A stretch of 64,000 bases of DNA. It comes from Gammaproteobacteria bacterium. GTDB taxonomy: Bacteria > Pseudomonadota > Gammaproteobacteria > 21-64-14. Position numbers and translations under genes: made by a program. The stretch is taken from positions 1 through 64,000 of the forward strand of contig JALUXX010000062.1 in the NCBI GenBank assembly GCA_027013145.1, given 5' to 3'. Under the pieces are notes generated by a model. The model saw only the letters and a program-made list of their open reading frames with translations. It had not been told where the DNA came from and ran no database searches. Positions 21,051 to 29,863 of this stretch are shown piece by piece; the stretch's first letter is position 1; each line of letters starts with the position of its first letter.

Positions 21051-22484
21051 GTGGGACAGGAGATCGCCGAGAGCCGCTTCCGGGACGGCGACTTCGCCGA
21101 GTTCCGCCGCCGCCTGGACGCGGAGACGGAGATCCTGACAGGGTGGTTCCGCGACGGGTGTTTCTCCGCCGCGCCCGCGGTGGGCGGCTACGAGCTGGAG
21201 GCATGGCTGGTCGACGCCGGGCTGCGCGCCGCACCGGTCAACGCGGCGTTTCTCGATCGCCTCGGGGATGCGCGCGTGGTCCCCGAACTCGCCCGCTTCA
21301 ACGTCGAACTCAACGGGGCGCCGCGCGCCCTGCACGGCGACGCCCTCGCGGCCATGCACCGCGAACTGGACGAGACCTGGCGCGCGTGCGCGCGCGCCGC
21401 GCGCACCCTGGGGGTCCGCATGCTGATGGCCGGAATCCTGCCGACACTGCGCGAGAGCGAACTGTGTCCGGCCAACATGTCCGCGCTCAAGCGTTACCGG
21501 GCCCTCAACGAGCAGGTGCTGCGCCTGCGCGACGGGCGCCCGCTGCATCTCGATATCCAGGGGGCCGAGCACCTCGGCACGGAGCACCGGGACGTCATGC
21601 TCGAGGCCGCGGCGACCTCGTTGCAGATCCATCTCCAGACGTCGCCGGAGCGCGCGGTGCGCGTGTTCAACGCGGCGCTGATCGTCTCCGCGCCGATGGT
21701 CGCCGCCGGCGCCAACTCGCCCTATCTGTTCGGCCGCGATCTCTGGGACGAGACGCGCATCCCGCTGTTCGAGCAGTCGGTGGAGGTGGGCGGCTACGAC
21801 GGTGCGTCCTGCGGGCCGATGCGCCGCGTCACCTTCGGGTCGGACTATGCGCGCGAGTCGCTGCTGGAGTGCTTCGTCGAGAACCGCGACCACTATCCGG
21901 TGCTGTTGCCGATGTGCAGCGACGACCCACCCGCGGCGCTCGCGCACCTGCGACTGCACAACGGGACGATCTGGCGCTGGAACCGTCCGCTGATCGGATT
22001 CGACGCGGGCGGCGGGGCGCACCTGCGCATCGAGCATCGGGTGGTGCCCGGGGGGCCGAGCACGGTTGATGCGGTCGCCAACGCGGCGTTGTTCTACGGG
22101 CTCGTCGAGGCGCTCGCCGGGCGCCTGGTGCCGCCCGAGCGCGACCTGACCTTCGCGCGGGCACGCGACAACTTCTATGCCGCGGCCCGCGGCGGGCTGC
22201 GCGCCAACGTGGAGTGGCTCGACGGGCGGCGCGGGTCGGTGCAGGCGCTTCTGCTGGAGACCCTGCTTCCCGCGGCGCGCCGCGGCCTGTTGCGCCTGGA
22301 ACTGGATGCCGCCGACGTGGATCAATATCTGGGGGTGATCGAGGCGCGCGTGCGCGGCGCGCGCAACGGCGCGGCTTGGCAGCGCGCATGGATCGCGGCC
22401 CACGGCCGCGACTTCGCCGGGCTCACGGCGGCCTATCTCGAGCATCAGGAGACCGGCGAGCCGGTGCATACGTGGGGCTGGTGA
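21051..22484 (+). CDS. GCS2-family glutamate-cysteine-ligase-like enzyme
   Basis: Carboxylate-amine ligase of the GCS2/YbdK superfamily, 477 residues. It shows the acidic substrate/metal motif YELEAWLVD (residues 45-53), ELNGAPRAL, the His-rich HLRIEHRVV strand, and a GANSPYLFG segment. Relatives join Glu to an amine using ATP, but the family is broad, so gamma-glutamylcysteine synthesis is only one possibility. It starts with GTG. It is followed, with 1-bp overlap, by an M14-type hydrolase, suggesting that a bond made by one enzyme is trimmed by the next. Confidence 0.8.
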   Translation: MGQEIAESRFRDGDFAEFRRRLDAETEILTGWFRDGCFSAAPAVGGYELEAWLVDAGLRAAPVNAAFLDRLGDARVVPELARFNVELNGAPRALHGDALAAMHRELDETWRACARAARTLGVRMLMAGILPTLRESELCPANMSALKRYRALNEQVLRLRDGRPLHLDIQGAEHLGTEHRDVMLEAAATSLQIHLQTSPERAVRVFNAALIVSAPMVAAGANSPYLFGRDLWDETRIPLFEQSVEVGGYDGASCGPMRRVTFGSDYARESLLECFVENRDHYPVLLPMCSDDPPAALAHLRLHNGTIWRWNRPLIGFDAGGGAHLRIEHRVVPGGPSTVDAVANAALFYGLVEALAGRLVPPERDLTFARARDNFYAAARGGLRANVEWLDGRRGSVQALLLETLLPAARRGLLRLELDAADVDQYLGVIEARVRGARNGAAWQRAWIAAHGRDFAGLTAAYLEHQETGEPVHTWGW

Positions 22485-23533
22485 TGGATACCGGGGCCGT
22501 CGAACTCACCGTTCTGGATCGTCTTCCCGACGGCTTCCTGACGGCGGAACCCGCGGCCTTGCACCGTCTGCTGCCGGGTCCGACGCTCCTCCACCTCGCC
22601 GGGAGGGGCGAGCCGCCGCTTTTCGTCTCGGTGCTATTGCACGGCGATGAGGATACCGGGCTGCGCGCCGCACAGCGGTTGTTGCGCCGCTACCGCCCGG
22701 GCGGAGGCGCGCACGAACTGCCGCGGTCGCTGTCGCTGTTCGTCGGCAACGTCGCCGCCGCGGCGGCCGGGGTGCGCCGACTGCCCGGACAGCCGGACTA
22801 CAATCGCGTCTGGCCCGGGTCCGGGACCGGCGGCACGCCGGAGCACGCGCTCATGCGCCGCGTGTTCGAGGAGATGCGCGCACGGGGCGTGTTCGCGAGC
22901 GTCGACGTCCACAACAACACCGGGCTCAACCCGCACTATGCCTGCGTCAACCGGCGCGATCCGCGTTTCCTGAACCTGGCGTCGCTGTTCGGACGCACGG
23001 TGGTGTACTTCACCTCCCCGCGGGGAGTGCAGGCGGCGGCCTTCGCATCGCTCGCCCCGGCGGTCACCCTCGAGTGCGGACAGCCCGGCCTCGCCCGCGG
23101 GGTCGATCACGCGCTCGACTATCTGGAGACCTGTCTGCATCTGCCGGCGGTGCCCGGCGCCCCCCCCGATCCCGGATCGATCGACCTCTTCCATACCGTC
23201 GCGATCGTGAAGATCACGGAAGGCGTCTCGTTCGGGTTCGGCGCCGAGGAAGCGGACCTGCGGCTGGTGGAGGATCTCGATCACCTGAATTTCCGGGAAC
23301 TGCCGCCGGGTACGCGGCTGGGGTGGGTGCGCCCCGGGCGGCGCGCGCCGATCGCCGCCTATGACGACCGCGGCCGCGACGTCGCGGGCCGTTATTTCAC
23401 CGAGGTCGACGGCGAGTTGCGCACGGCGGCGGCGTTGATGCCTTCGATGTTCACCCGCGATCCGCGGGCCATCCGGCAGGACTGTCTCGGCTACCTCATG
23501 GAGCGTCTGGCGCCCGTGGACGGGGCGCGGTGA
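22484..23533 (+). CDS. M14-family zinc hydrolase, succinylglutamate desuccinylase/aspartoacylase-like
   Basis: Predicted zinc deacylase or carboxypeptidase of 349 residues. The metal ligands are His53 and Glu56 (HGDED) and His143 (DVHNNTG); Glu197 in VTLECG is the probable catalytic base. The C-terminal beta domain (from about 240) matches AstE-like proteins. No signal peptide, so it is cytoplasmic. ATG at 22484 overlaps the GCS2 stop by one base; a GTG one codon earlier is also possible. Its end overlaps the glycosyltransferase start (GTGA). The substrate is unknown, probably an N-acylated amino acid or glutamyl amide. Confidence 0.78.
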   Translation: MDTGAVELTVLDRLPDGFLTAEPAALHRLLPGPTLLHLAGRGEPPLFVSVLLHGDEDTGLRAAQRLLRRYRPGGGAHELPRSLSLFVGNVAAAAAGVRRLPGQPDYNRVWPGSGTGGTPEHALMRRVFEEMRARGVFASVDVHNNTGLNPHYACVNRRDPRFLNLASLFGRTVVYFTSPRGVQAAAFASLAPAVTLECGQPGLARGVDHALDYLETCLHLPAVPGAPPDPGSIDLFHTVAIVKITEGVSFGFGAEEADLRLVEDLDHLNFRELPPGTRLGWVRPGRRAPIAAYDDRGRDVAGRYFTEVDGELRTAAALMPSMFTRDPRAIRQDCLGYLMERLAPVDGAR

Positions 23534-24636
23534 GCGCTGCGGGCGCGGACGGCCCGCACCTGCTCGCGGCGATCTCGCACCACGGGCACGGGCACCTCGC
23601 CCAGTGCGCGCCGGTGCTCGCCGCCCTGCGCCGGCGCCTGCCCGGACTGCGGCTGACGGTGTATTCGGCGCTCCCGCGCGCGGTGCTGGCCGCGCGCATC
23701 GATCCGCCCTTCGCGTACCGGGCCGGGGCGGTCGACGTCGGCATGGTGATGGCGGACGCGCTCACGGTACGCCCCGCCGCGAGCGCCCGCGCCTATGCCG
23801 CCTTCCATCGGAACTGGGACGCCGATGTCGCGGACGAGGTGCGGGGCCTGGCGCGCGCGGCGGTGGACCTGGTCCTCGCCGATATCCCCTACCGGATCCT
23901 CGCCGCGGCCGCGCAGGCGGGGATCCCCGCCGTCGCGCTGTGCTCCCTGCACTGGGGGGAGATCTATGGCGCCTATTGCGCGCAGGCCGCCGGCGCCGGG
24001 CGGATCCTGCGGGAGATCACGAGCGCCTATCGCGCGGCGCGCGCGTTCCTGGCGCCGGAGCCGGCGTTGGCGATGCCGGACCTGCCGAACCGGGTGCCGA
24101 TCGGCCCCATCGCCCGCCTCGGCCGGGACCGGCGTGCGGCCGTGCGCCGCCGCGCCGGGCTCGATCCGCAGGCCGGCGGGCGCCTGGTGCTGGTGGCCCC
24201 GGGCGGGATCCCCACACCGCTGCCGCTGGCGCGGTGGCCTGCGCAGCCCGGCGTGCGCTGGATCGTGCCGCCGGAGAGCGCGGCCGCGCGTCCCGACGTG
24301 ATTCCCGTCACGGCCCTGGGGGAGTCGTTCGTCGACGTCCTGCGCGCCTGCGACGCGGTGATCACCAAGCCCGGATACGGCATGTTCGCCGAGGCGGCCT
24401 GCAACGGGGTGCCGGTGCTCTATGCCCGCCGCGGCGACTGGCCCGAGGAGCCGGGGCTGGCCGCGTGGCTGCGGCACCACGCGTGCGCGCGCGAGATCGA
24501 CCCCGAACGCCTGCGCGACGGCGACCTCGGCGGCGAGTTGGAGGCGCTGTGGGCGATGCCCGCGCCGCGCCCGCCCCGGCCCACCGGTATCGAACAGGCC
24601 GCCGACCGCCTCGAGGCGATCCTGCACGGCCCGTAG
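23530..24636 (+). CDS. Glycosyltransferase-like protein (GT-B fold)
   Basis: A 368-residue protein with a MurG/GT28-like two-domain architecture. The N-terminus has the nucleotide-sugar-transferase loop SHHGHGHLAQ; the C-terminal domain has VITKPGYGMFAEAACNGVPVLY, the donor-binding region of such enzymes. IPYRILAAAAQAGIPAVALC is also conserved in related hypothetical proteins. The acceptor is unknown. It is the last gene of the run starting at adk. Its TAG stop (24634-24636) lies inside the GTAG head of the first REP element, so the repeat supplies the stop codon. Confidence 0.75.
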   Translation: MSAAGADGPHLLAAISHHGHGHLAQCAPVLAALRRRLPGLRLTVYSALPRAVLAARIDPPFAYRAGAVDVGMVMADALTVRPAASARAYAAFHRNWDADVADEVRGLARAAVDLVLADIPYRILAAAAQAGIPAVALCSLHWGEIYGAYCAQAAGAGRILREITSAYRAARAFLAPEPALAMPDLPNRVPIGPIARLGRDRRAAVRRRAGLDPQAGGRLVLVAPGGIPTPLPLARWPAQPGVRWIVPPESAAARPDVIPVTALGESFVDVLRACDAVITKPGYGMFAEAACNGVPVLYARRGDWPEEPGLAAWLRHHACAREIDPERLRDGDLGGELEALWAMPAPRPPRPTGIEQAADRLEAILHGP

Positions 24637-25125
24637 GGCCGGGCTTGCCCGGTCTGCCGGCCGACGTTGTGGATCGGCGTGACATCGTTCGGATCGTCCG
24701 TCGTCGGCGGGGCGAGGTCCGCCCTACGGGCGCCAGGATCCGCGCAGGAGGTGGGGGTAGGGCCGGGCTTGCCCGGCCGACGCCGTGGATGGGGGCGACA
24801 TCGTTTGGGTCATGCGTCGTCGGCGGGGCGAGCCCCGCCCTACGGGCGCCAGGATCCGCGTAGGAGGTGGGGGTAGGGCCGGGCTTGCCCGGCCGACGCC
24901 GTGGATGGGGGCGACATCGTTTGGGTCATGCGTCGTCGACGGGGCGAGCCCCGCCCTGCAGGCGCCAGGATCCGCGCAGGAGGTGGGGGTAGGGCCGGGC
25001 TTGCCCGGCCGGCGTCGCGGACCGGTGCGACATCGTTTGGATCGGGTGTGGTCGGCGGGCCGACACCGCCAATGGCATCGGCGGCGCCTGGATCCGACGT
25101 CGTCGGCGGGCCGACCGCGCGCCGG
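24633..25125. repeat. Tandem array of REP doublets (REPINs), ~116-bp units
   Basis: Fills the convergent gap between the glycosyltransferase and lipA. Each unit starts with GTAGGGC plus a CGGGC/GCCCG palindrome and ends with the inverted copy closing in CTAC. Doublets: 24633-24727, 24757-24843, 24873-24959 (the last ends CTGC), and a decayed fourth from 24989. Units 2 and 3 are 116 bp apart and nearly identical, including the 29-bp linkers. GTAG-headed palindromes in inverted pairs are the hallmark of REPINs moved by RAYT transposases; no RAYT gene is in the window. Strong hairpins here may also terminate both flanking genes. Confidence 0.82.
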
Positions 25126-26088
25126 TCAGGCGCCCGCGAGCACCTCGCGCGCCTGGAGGTCCGCGTGGTAGGAGGAGCGCACCATCGGGCCGCTGGCGAC
25201 GTGACGAAAGCCCATACCCCGGGCGATCTCGCCGAGGCGGTCGAACTCCTCCGGGGTCACGAAGCGGGCGACCGGCAGATGGTGAACGGAGGGCTGCAGA
25301 TACTGGCCGAGGGTGAGCATCTCGACGCCGTGCGTGCGCAGATCGGCGAGGACCGCCTCGACCTCTTCGATCTCCTCGCCGAGGCCGAGCATGAGCCCGG
25401 ACTTGGTCGGCACCTGTGGGCACTGTTGCCGGAAGGCCTCCAGCAGCCGCAGCGAGCCGGCGTAGTCGGCACCCGGGCGGGCGCTGCGGTAGAGTCGCGG
25501 GACGGTCTCGAGGTTGTGGTTGAAGACATCGGGCGGAGCCGCGGCGAGGGCCGCGAGCGCGCGCGTCTCGCGGGCGCGGAAATCCGGGACCAGGATTTCC
25601 ACCCGGATCGCCGGGTTCTGCGCGCGCACCGCCTCGACGCAGGCGCTGAAATGGCTCGCGCCGCCGTCGCGCAGGTCGTCGCGGTCGACCGAGGTGATGA
25701 CGACATAGCGCAGGCCCATGGCGCGGATCGTGCGGGCGAGGTTGGCCGGCTCCTCGGGGTCGGGGGGCAGCGGACGCCCGTGGGCGACGTCGCAGAACGG
25801 GCAGCGGCGCGTGCACAGCTCGCCCAGGATCATGAAGGTCGCCGTCCCGTGCCCGAAGCACTCGCCGATGTTGGGGCAGGATGCCTCCTCGCAGACGGTA
25901 TGCAGACGGTTGGCGCGCAATACCGCCTTGAGCCGCTGCACCGCCGGATGTGCGGGGGACCGCGCACGGATCCAGGCCGGCTTGCGCGCCGGGGCTGTGG
26001 CGGGCGTGACGCGCACCGGGATGCGGGCGACCTTCTCGGCGCCGCGTTCGGGCACTCCGGCTTGGGGACGGCGGGGTCGGCTCATCAT
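25126..26088 (-). CDS. lipA: Lipoyl synthase
   Basis: Radical SAM enzyme that inserts two sulfurs into protein-bound octanoyl groups to make lipoyl cofactors. It has both iron-sulfur clusters: the auxiliary cluster [12 protein letters not shown] and the radical SAM motif CTRRCPFC, followed by the conserved ITSVDRDDL region and a C-terminal SSYHA. The start at 26088 (ATG-ATG pair) gives 320 residues, the usual length; a GTG at 26148 would add 20. Unlike in many relatives it is not directly after lipB: a 1.9-kb plus-strand insert separates them. Confidence 0.94.
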   Translation of the reverse strand: MMSRPRRPQAGVPERGAEKVARIPVRVTPATAPARKPAWIRARSPAHPAVQRLKAVLRANRLHTVCEEASCPNIGECFGHGTATFMILGELCTRRCPFCDVAHGRPLPPDPEEPANLARTIRAMGLRYVVITSVDRDDLRDGGASHFSACVEAVRAQNPAIRVEILVPDFRARETRALAALAAAPPDVFNHNLETVPRLYRSARPGADYAGSLRLLEAFRQQCPQVPTKSGLMLGLGEEIEEVEAVLADLRTHGVEMLTLGQYLQPSVHHLPVARFVTPEEFDRLGEIARGMGFRHVASGPMVRSSYHADLQAREVLAGA

Positions 26089-26323
26089 CGGGTCCGGTCG
26101 GAAGGGGCGGCCCGCGCGCGCGGCCGGTCCCGTTCGGTCCGCGGTCACTATACCACGGCAACCGCGCGTCCCGCGGGCCGCGGATCCGCGCCCGCCGCGG
26201 GCGAACCCCCTTCGGGGTAGTGCAGGCTATCGCCAAAGCGGTATTGAGGCGGCAACGCGGCGGACCGCATGATCGGGCGGGGTCGTTTCGGGGCCCGTGG
26301 CGTGGTGATCGGGGGAGGCGGAT

Positions 26324-26665
26324 ATGGCTCTGGAGATCGACGGGCGGGCGCTGGAGACCGATGAGGAGGGGTTTCTCCTCGACCCTTCCGAGTGGAACCG
26401 GGACGTGGCGCAGGCCATCGCCCGGCAGGAGGCGCTGGAGTTGACCGAGGCCCGCTGGCTGGTCGTCGATTTCGTGCGCAACCATTTCGAGGAACGCCAG
26501 ACGGTCCCGGAGACGCGGACCATCCTGCGCATGCTCGGCGAGCGCCTCGGCAAGGAACGCGGCACCCGCCGCTTCCTGCACGAACTCTTTCCCTACGGCT
26601 ACGGCCAGCAGGCGTGCAAGATCGCGGGCATGCGCAAACCGCGCAAGCTCATGCTCGACGTGTAG
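26324..26665 (+). CDS. DsrC/TusE-family sulfur-carrier homologue lacking the penultimate Cys
   Basis: A 113-residue member of the DsrC/TusE/RspA family of sulfur-relay proteins. The family fold is clear (MALEIDGRALETDEEGFL, ACKIAGMRKP). In DsrC a penultimate Cys (CysA) carries sulfur and a second Cys (CysB) sits 11 residues before; TusE keeps only CysA. This protein has the CysB equivalent, Cys98, but Leu109 at the CysA position, and ends KLMLDV. Canonical sulfur transfer is therefore unlikely, and a regulatory or RspA-like role is possible. It is divergent from lipA (235-bp gap), with GGGGGAGG before its ATG. Confidence 0.85.
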   Translation: MALEIDGRALETDEEGFLLDPSEWNRDVAQAIARQEALELTEARWLVVDFVRNHFEERQTVPETRTILRMLGERLGKERGTRRFLHELFPYGYGQQACKIAGMRKPRKLMLDV

Positions 26666-26817
26666 CGCCGACCGCGACAGTTCGGATTCATTCCTCGCCG
26701 ACCTACCGGAGTCCCGCGCCGCGGCCGTCGGCCGCCCCGTGAGCAATCCGGGCCAAGGCCGTTGCCCGCGGCCGGCCGATGTCGGATCATGGGCCGTGAC
26801 ACGGAGCGGAGGGCGCG

Positions 26818-27228
26818 ATGCGCGGACCGATCGGCAGATTGAACGCGGTGTTCGCCGCGGGCGCGTTCGGGGGCCTGGTCAACAGCTTTGCGGTCTGGGG
26901 TTTCGGCGTCCTGGGGATCACGGCGCGCTGGGGCGTGCATATCGCGCCGGCGTGGACCCCCGGCTGGCTCTACCCGCGCATCGTCTGGGGCGGCATCTGG
27001 GGCCTGCTGTTCCTCCTGCCGGTGCTCGCGCGCAGCGTGCTCGTGCGCGGCCTGCTCTTCAGTCTCGGGCCGACGCTGGTCCAGCTCTTCGTCGTGTTCC
27101 CGCTCAAGGCCCACAAGGGGATTGCGGGTCTCGACCTCGGCGCGTGGACGCCGGCGTTCGTGGCCTTCTTCAATGCCGCCTGGGGGATCGCCGCGGCGCT
27201 GTGGCTGCGCCTGGCGGGCGAACGCTGA
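26818..27228 (+). CDS. Small membrane protein, unknown function
   Basis: A 136-residue protein with about four hydrophobic helices (roughly 8-30, 52-72, 74-95 and 110-130). It is Trp- and Gly-rich near the first loop. No family recognised with certainty; it resembles hypothetical four-helix inner-membrane proteins. It is the first of three plus-strand membrane genes between lipA and lipB. Confidence 0.65.
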   Translation: MRGPIGRLNAVFAAGAFGGLVNSFAVWGFGVLGITARWGVHIAPAWTPGWLYPRIVWGGIWGLLFLLPVLARSVLVRGLLFSLGPTLVQLFVVFPLKAHKGIAGLDLGAWTPAFVAFFNAAWGIAAALWLRLAGER

Positions 27229-27242
27229 CCGGGGGCGCCGTC

Positions 27243-27803
27243 TTGGCGGACCCGCGACCCCGTAGCGTGCGCCTCATCGCCTGGGCGTGGATCCTCAGTG
27301 GGCTGCTCAACGGTTTCGGGGCGCTCGCGGGTGTGTTTTCCGCGGGGCTGCTGCAGGGGCTCGCCACGACCGGCGTCCCGCAGGCGGCACAGTCTCTCGG
27401 GGGCGCACTCGGCACCTCCCGCTACGCGGTCGCCTCGGCCCTCTTCCAGCTCGCGCTCTCGGTCGTGGCGGTGCTGGCCGGGATCGATTTTCTGCGCCTG
27501 AAGGCCTGGGCCCGGACCGCCCTCGAGTGGCTGTCGTGGCTCTCGCTGGCCTACCTCGCGGTCGCGATGATCTACTGGTGGCGCTTCTGGAATGCGTTCA
27601 CCGCCTCCGGTTCGTTCGCCGAGGTGTCCGTGGACCTCGCGCCGTATCGCACGCCGGGCCTGATTCTCGGCGTGCTGCTCATCGCCGCACTGGCCGTTCC
27701 GCTCGGCCTGATGATTCGCGCCCTGCGCGGGCCGGCGGTGCGGCGCGCGTTGGCCGCGGCGCGGGCGGGCGCGGTCGCGGGCGGGTCGGAGAAGGGGGTG
27801 TGA
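27243..27803 (+). CDS. Membrane protein, unknown function
   Basis: About 186 residues with four hydrophobic segments and a basic C-terminus. No recognised domain. The start is uncertain: TTG at 27243 (preceded by GGGGGC) or GTG at 27267; the frame is open further upstream but overlaps the previous gene out of frame. It lies 14 bp after that gene and one base before the next, so the three probably form one operon. Confidence 0.6.
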   Translation: MADPRPRSVRLIAWAWILSGLLNGFGALAGVFSAGLLQGLATTGVPQAAQSLGGALGTSRYAVASALFQLALSVVAVLAGIDFLRLKAWARTALEWLSWLSLAYLAVAMIYWWRFWNAFTASGSFAEVSVDLAPYRTPGLILGVLLIAALAVPLGLMIRALRGPAVRRALAAARAGAVAGGSEKGV

Positions 27804-27804
27804 G

Positions 27805-28011
27805 ATGAGCCGGGATCCCGAAGAGCGGGCGGTGGTGGTGACCGACGTGCGTATGCCGTTCTGGTCGATGGTGGTGTTCATGGTGAAGTGGGCCGTCGCC
27901 TCGATTCCGGCGATCATCATTCTCGGCGCGCTCTGGACCGCCGTCTGGATGCTGGCGGGCGGGGTGTTGGCGGGACTGTTCGGCGGCGGTCACCTCGGCG
28001 TCAACATGTAG
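27805..28011 (+). CDS. Small single-helix membrane protein, 68 aa
   Basis: A 68-residue protein with a hydrophilic N-terminus and one long hydrophobic stretch (about 20-60) rich in Ala, Ile and Trp, ending in a Gly-rich tail. It starts one base after the previous stop. Its 3' end overlaps the 3' end of lipB by 11 bp on the opposite strand. Function unknown. Confidence 0.6.
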   Translation: MSRDPEERAVVVTDVRMPFWSMVVFMVKWAVASIPAIIILGALWTAVWMLAGGVLAGLFGGGHLGVNM

Positions 28012-28648
28012 CCTCCGGCAGCTGCGCTGCGACCGCGGCCGCCAGCGGCGTCGCCACGGCGGACGCGTCGGCGGGCCCGCCGAGATCGCACAGCCGCGTG
28101 ACCTTCAGACCGGCGTAGCCGCAGGGGTCGATGCGGCCGAAGGGCGCGAGATCCGTGGTCACGTTCAGGCTGATTCCGTGGTAGGCGGCGCCGCGGCGCA
28201 CACGCAGCCCGAGCGCGGCGATCTTGGCGCCGTCGACGTAGACGCCGGGCGCCCCGGCACGGCGCGAACCCTCGATCCCGTACCCCTGGAGCAGATCGAT
28301 CACCGCCGCCTCGAGCCGGTGGACGAACTCGCGCACCCCCAGGCGGCGCCGGCGCAGGTCGATGAGCGCGTAGAGGACGAGCTGTCCGGGGCCGTGATAG
28401 GTCACCTGCCCGCCGCGGTCGCAGCGCACCACCGGGATGTCGCCGGCATCGAGCAGGTGCTCCGCGCGCGCGTTCCACCCCAAGGTATAGACCGGCGGAT
28501 GTTCGAGGAGCCAGAGTTCGTCCGCGGTGTCCGGGCCGCGGGCGTCGGTGAATGCGCGCATGGCCGACCAGGTCTCCAGATAGTCTGCGGTGCCGAGACG
28601 GCGCACGAGCGGCCCGGTGCCCGCGGGACGATGCGCGGGCAGGCTCAC
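28001..28648 (-). CDS. lipB: Octanoyl-[acyl-carrier-protein]:protein octanoyltransferase
   Basis: Moves octanoate from acyl carrier protein to lipoyl domains, giving the LipA substrate. The 215-residue protein has the LipB core GGQVTYHGPGQLV, with its catalytic Lys in DGAKIAALGLRV and the Cys in IDPCGY completing the dyad, as in known LipB enzymes. It starts with a GTG that overlaps the ybeD stop (GTGA), so the two are translationally coupled. lipA is not next to it but 1.9 kb downstream beyond an insert. Confidence 0.94.
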   Translation of the reverse strand: MSLPAHRPAGTGPLVRRLGTADYLETWSAMRAFTDARGPDTADELWLLEHPPVYTLGWNARAEHLLDAGDIPVVRCDRGGQVTYHGPGQLVLYALIDLRRRRLGVREFVHRLEAAVIDLLQGYGIEGSRRAGAPGVYVDGAKIAALGLRVRRGAAYHGISLNVTTDLAPFGRIDPCGYAGLKVTRLCDLGGPADASAVATPLAAAVAAQLPEATC

Positions 28649-28911
28649 AGGACCATCACCACGCGCTCGCTCGCGCTCAGCTCGCGATAGACGGCGTCGA
28701 GTTGCGCGCGGCTCTCGGCCGGGACGGTCACGGTGACGGCGACGTAGCGCCCGCCGCGGCTGGTGCGGCTGCGGATCGCGCCCTCGCCGAGACGCGGGAC
28801 GTGGCGGCGCACGAGTTCGGCGACGCAGGCGTCGAAGTCCTCGGCGGCGGCGCCGAAGACCTTGACCGGGAACTCGCAGGGGAATTGGAGGGCGCTGCGC
28901 TCCGGGTCCAT
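28645..28911 (-). CDS. ybeD: DUF493 / YbeD-family protein
   Basis: An 88-residue member of the YbeD (DUF493) family, an ACT-like small fold often found before lipB. It shows the conserved FPCEFPVKVFG and SRGGRYVAVTVTV segments. Family members are proposed to affect lipoate metabolism; the biochemical role is unknown. It overlaps the lipB start by 4 bp. Confidence 0.88.
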   Translation of the reverse strand: MDPERSALQFPCEFPVKVFGAAAEDFDACVAELVRRHVPRLGEGAIRSRTSRGGRYVAVTVTVPAESRAQLDAVYRELSASERVVMVL

Positions 28912-28977
28912 GGTCGGCTCCGGCCGGGGTGAGCGGGTGCCGGCCCGCGGCCTATTCTACCGCGTCGTGCGGCGGCG

Positions 28978-29835
28978 TCAGCCGGCGGCGCGCTGGCGTG
29001 CCTTGAAGTCCTGAAACAAGGCGTGCATCCGCGCCCACACCGGTCCCGGGCGCCCGGTGCCGACCGGCGCCCCGTCGAGTCGCGTGACCGGCAGTATCTC
29101 GCGCGTGGAACTCGTGATCCACAGCTCCTGTGCGCAGGCGAGCCAGGACGCGGGCACCGGCGCCTCGCGGGCCGGGATCCCGTGATCCCGGGCGAGCTCC
29201 AGGATCAGGTCGCGGGTGATCCCCGGCAGCAGGAACGGCCCCTTCGGCGGGGTCAGCAGGACGTCGTCGCGGACCAGGAAGAGGTTGCTCGCCGCGCCCT
29301 CGGTCGCCTCGCCGTCGCGGACCAGGATCGCCTCCGCGCAGCCGGCCTCGACGGCCTCCTGGCGCAGCAGGACGTTGCCGAGCAGGGTGATGGCCTTGAT
29401 GTGGCAGTACTTCCAGCGGATGTCCTCGCGCGTGATCGCGGCCACGCCGCGCTCGGCCAGGTCCGCGGGCGGCGGCGCGATCGGGCTCACCGAGGCGAAC
29501 ACCGTCGGCGTCACCACGGCCGGGAAGGCGTGGTCGCGCTTGGGAGCCGGCCCGCGTGTCACCTGCAGGTACACCGAGCGATCACCCGAGCCGTTGCGTT
29601 CGATCAGATCCTCGAGGATCCGACGCCACTCGCCGGGCGTGTGCGGATCGGCGAGGCGGATGCCCGCGAGACTCTGAGCCAGACGCGCGAGGTGCTCGTC
29701 GAGCCGGAACAGCCGCGCGCCGTAGACGGGGATGACCTCGTAGACCCCGTCGCCGAACAGGAAGCCGCGGTCCGACACCGGCACCAGTGCTTGGTCCGGG
29801 GCGAGGAACCGCCCATTCAGGTAGACCGTCGTCAT
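28978..29835 (-). CDS. dat: D-amino acid aminotransferase (class IV PLP)
   Basis: Fold-type IV PLP aminotransferase of 285 residues, most likely D-alanine transaminase, which makes D-Ala and D-Glu precursors for peptidoglycan. Features: FGDGVYEVIPVYGARLFRLDEHL at the substrate pocket, YLQVTRG, the PLP-lysine in KYCHIKAITLLGNVL, the phosphate-binding TEGAASNLFLV and TSSTREILPV. Some relatives are branched-chain or 4-amino-4-deoxychorismate lyases, but position in the mre-dacA cluster supports Dat. It follows dacA by 28 bp in the same direction. Confidence 0.86.
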   Translation of the reverse strand: MTTVYLNGRFLAPDQALVPVSDRGFLFGDGVYEVIPVYGARLFRLDEHLARLAQSLAGIRLADPHTPGEWRRILEDLIERNGSGDRSVYLQVTRGPAPKRDHAFPAVVTPTVFASVSPIAPPPADLAERGVAAITREDIRWKYCHIKAITLLGNVLLRQEAVEAGCAEAILVRDGEATEGAASNLFLVRDDVLLTPPKGPFLLPGITRDLILELARDHGIPAREAPVPASWLACAQELWITSSTREILPVTRLDGAPVGTGRPGPVWARMHALFQDFKARQRAAG

Positions 29836-29863
29836 CGGCGTCTCGCAGGGGGTGGCTCGCGGG

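Noticed and set aside
24633-25125. CRISPR-like array
   Set aside because: Units are about 116 bp with conserved linkers and internal inverted palindromes; there are no short repeats separated by unique spacers and no cas genes.
24785-26220. Plus-strand open frames through the REP array and antisense to lipA
   Set aside because: They arise from repeated units and lipA antisense; the translated repeats have no protein-like features.
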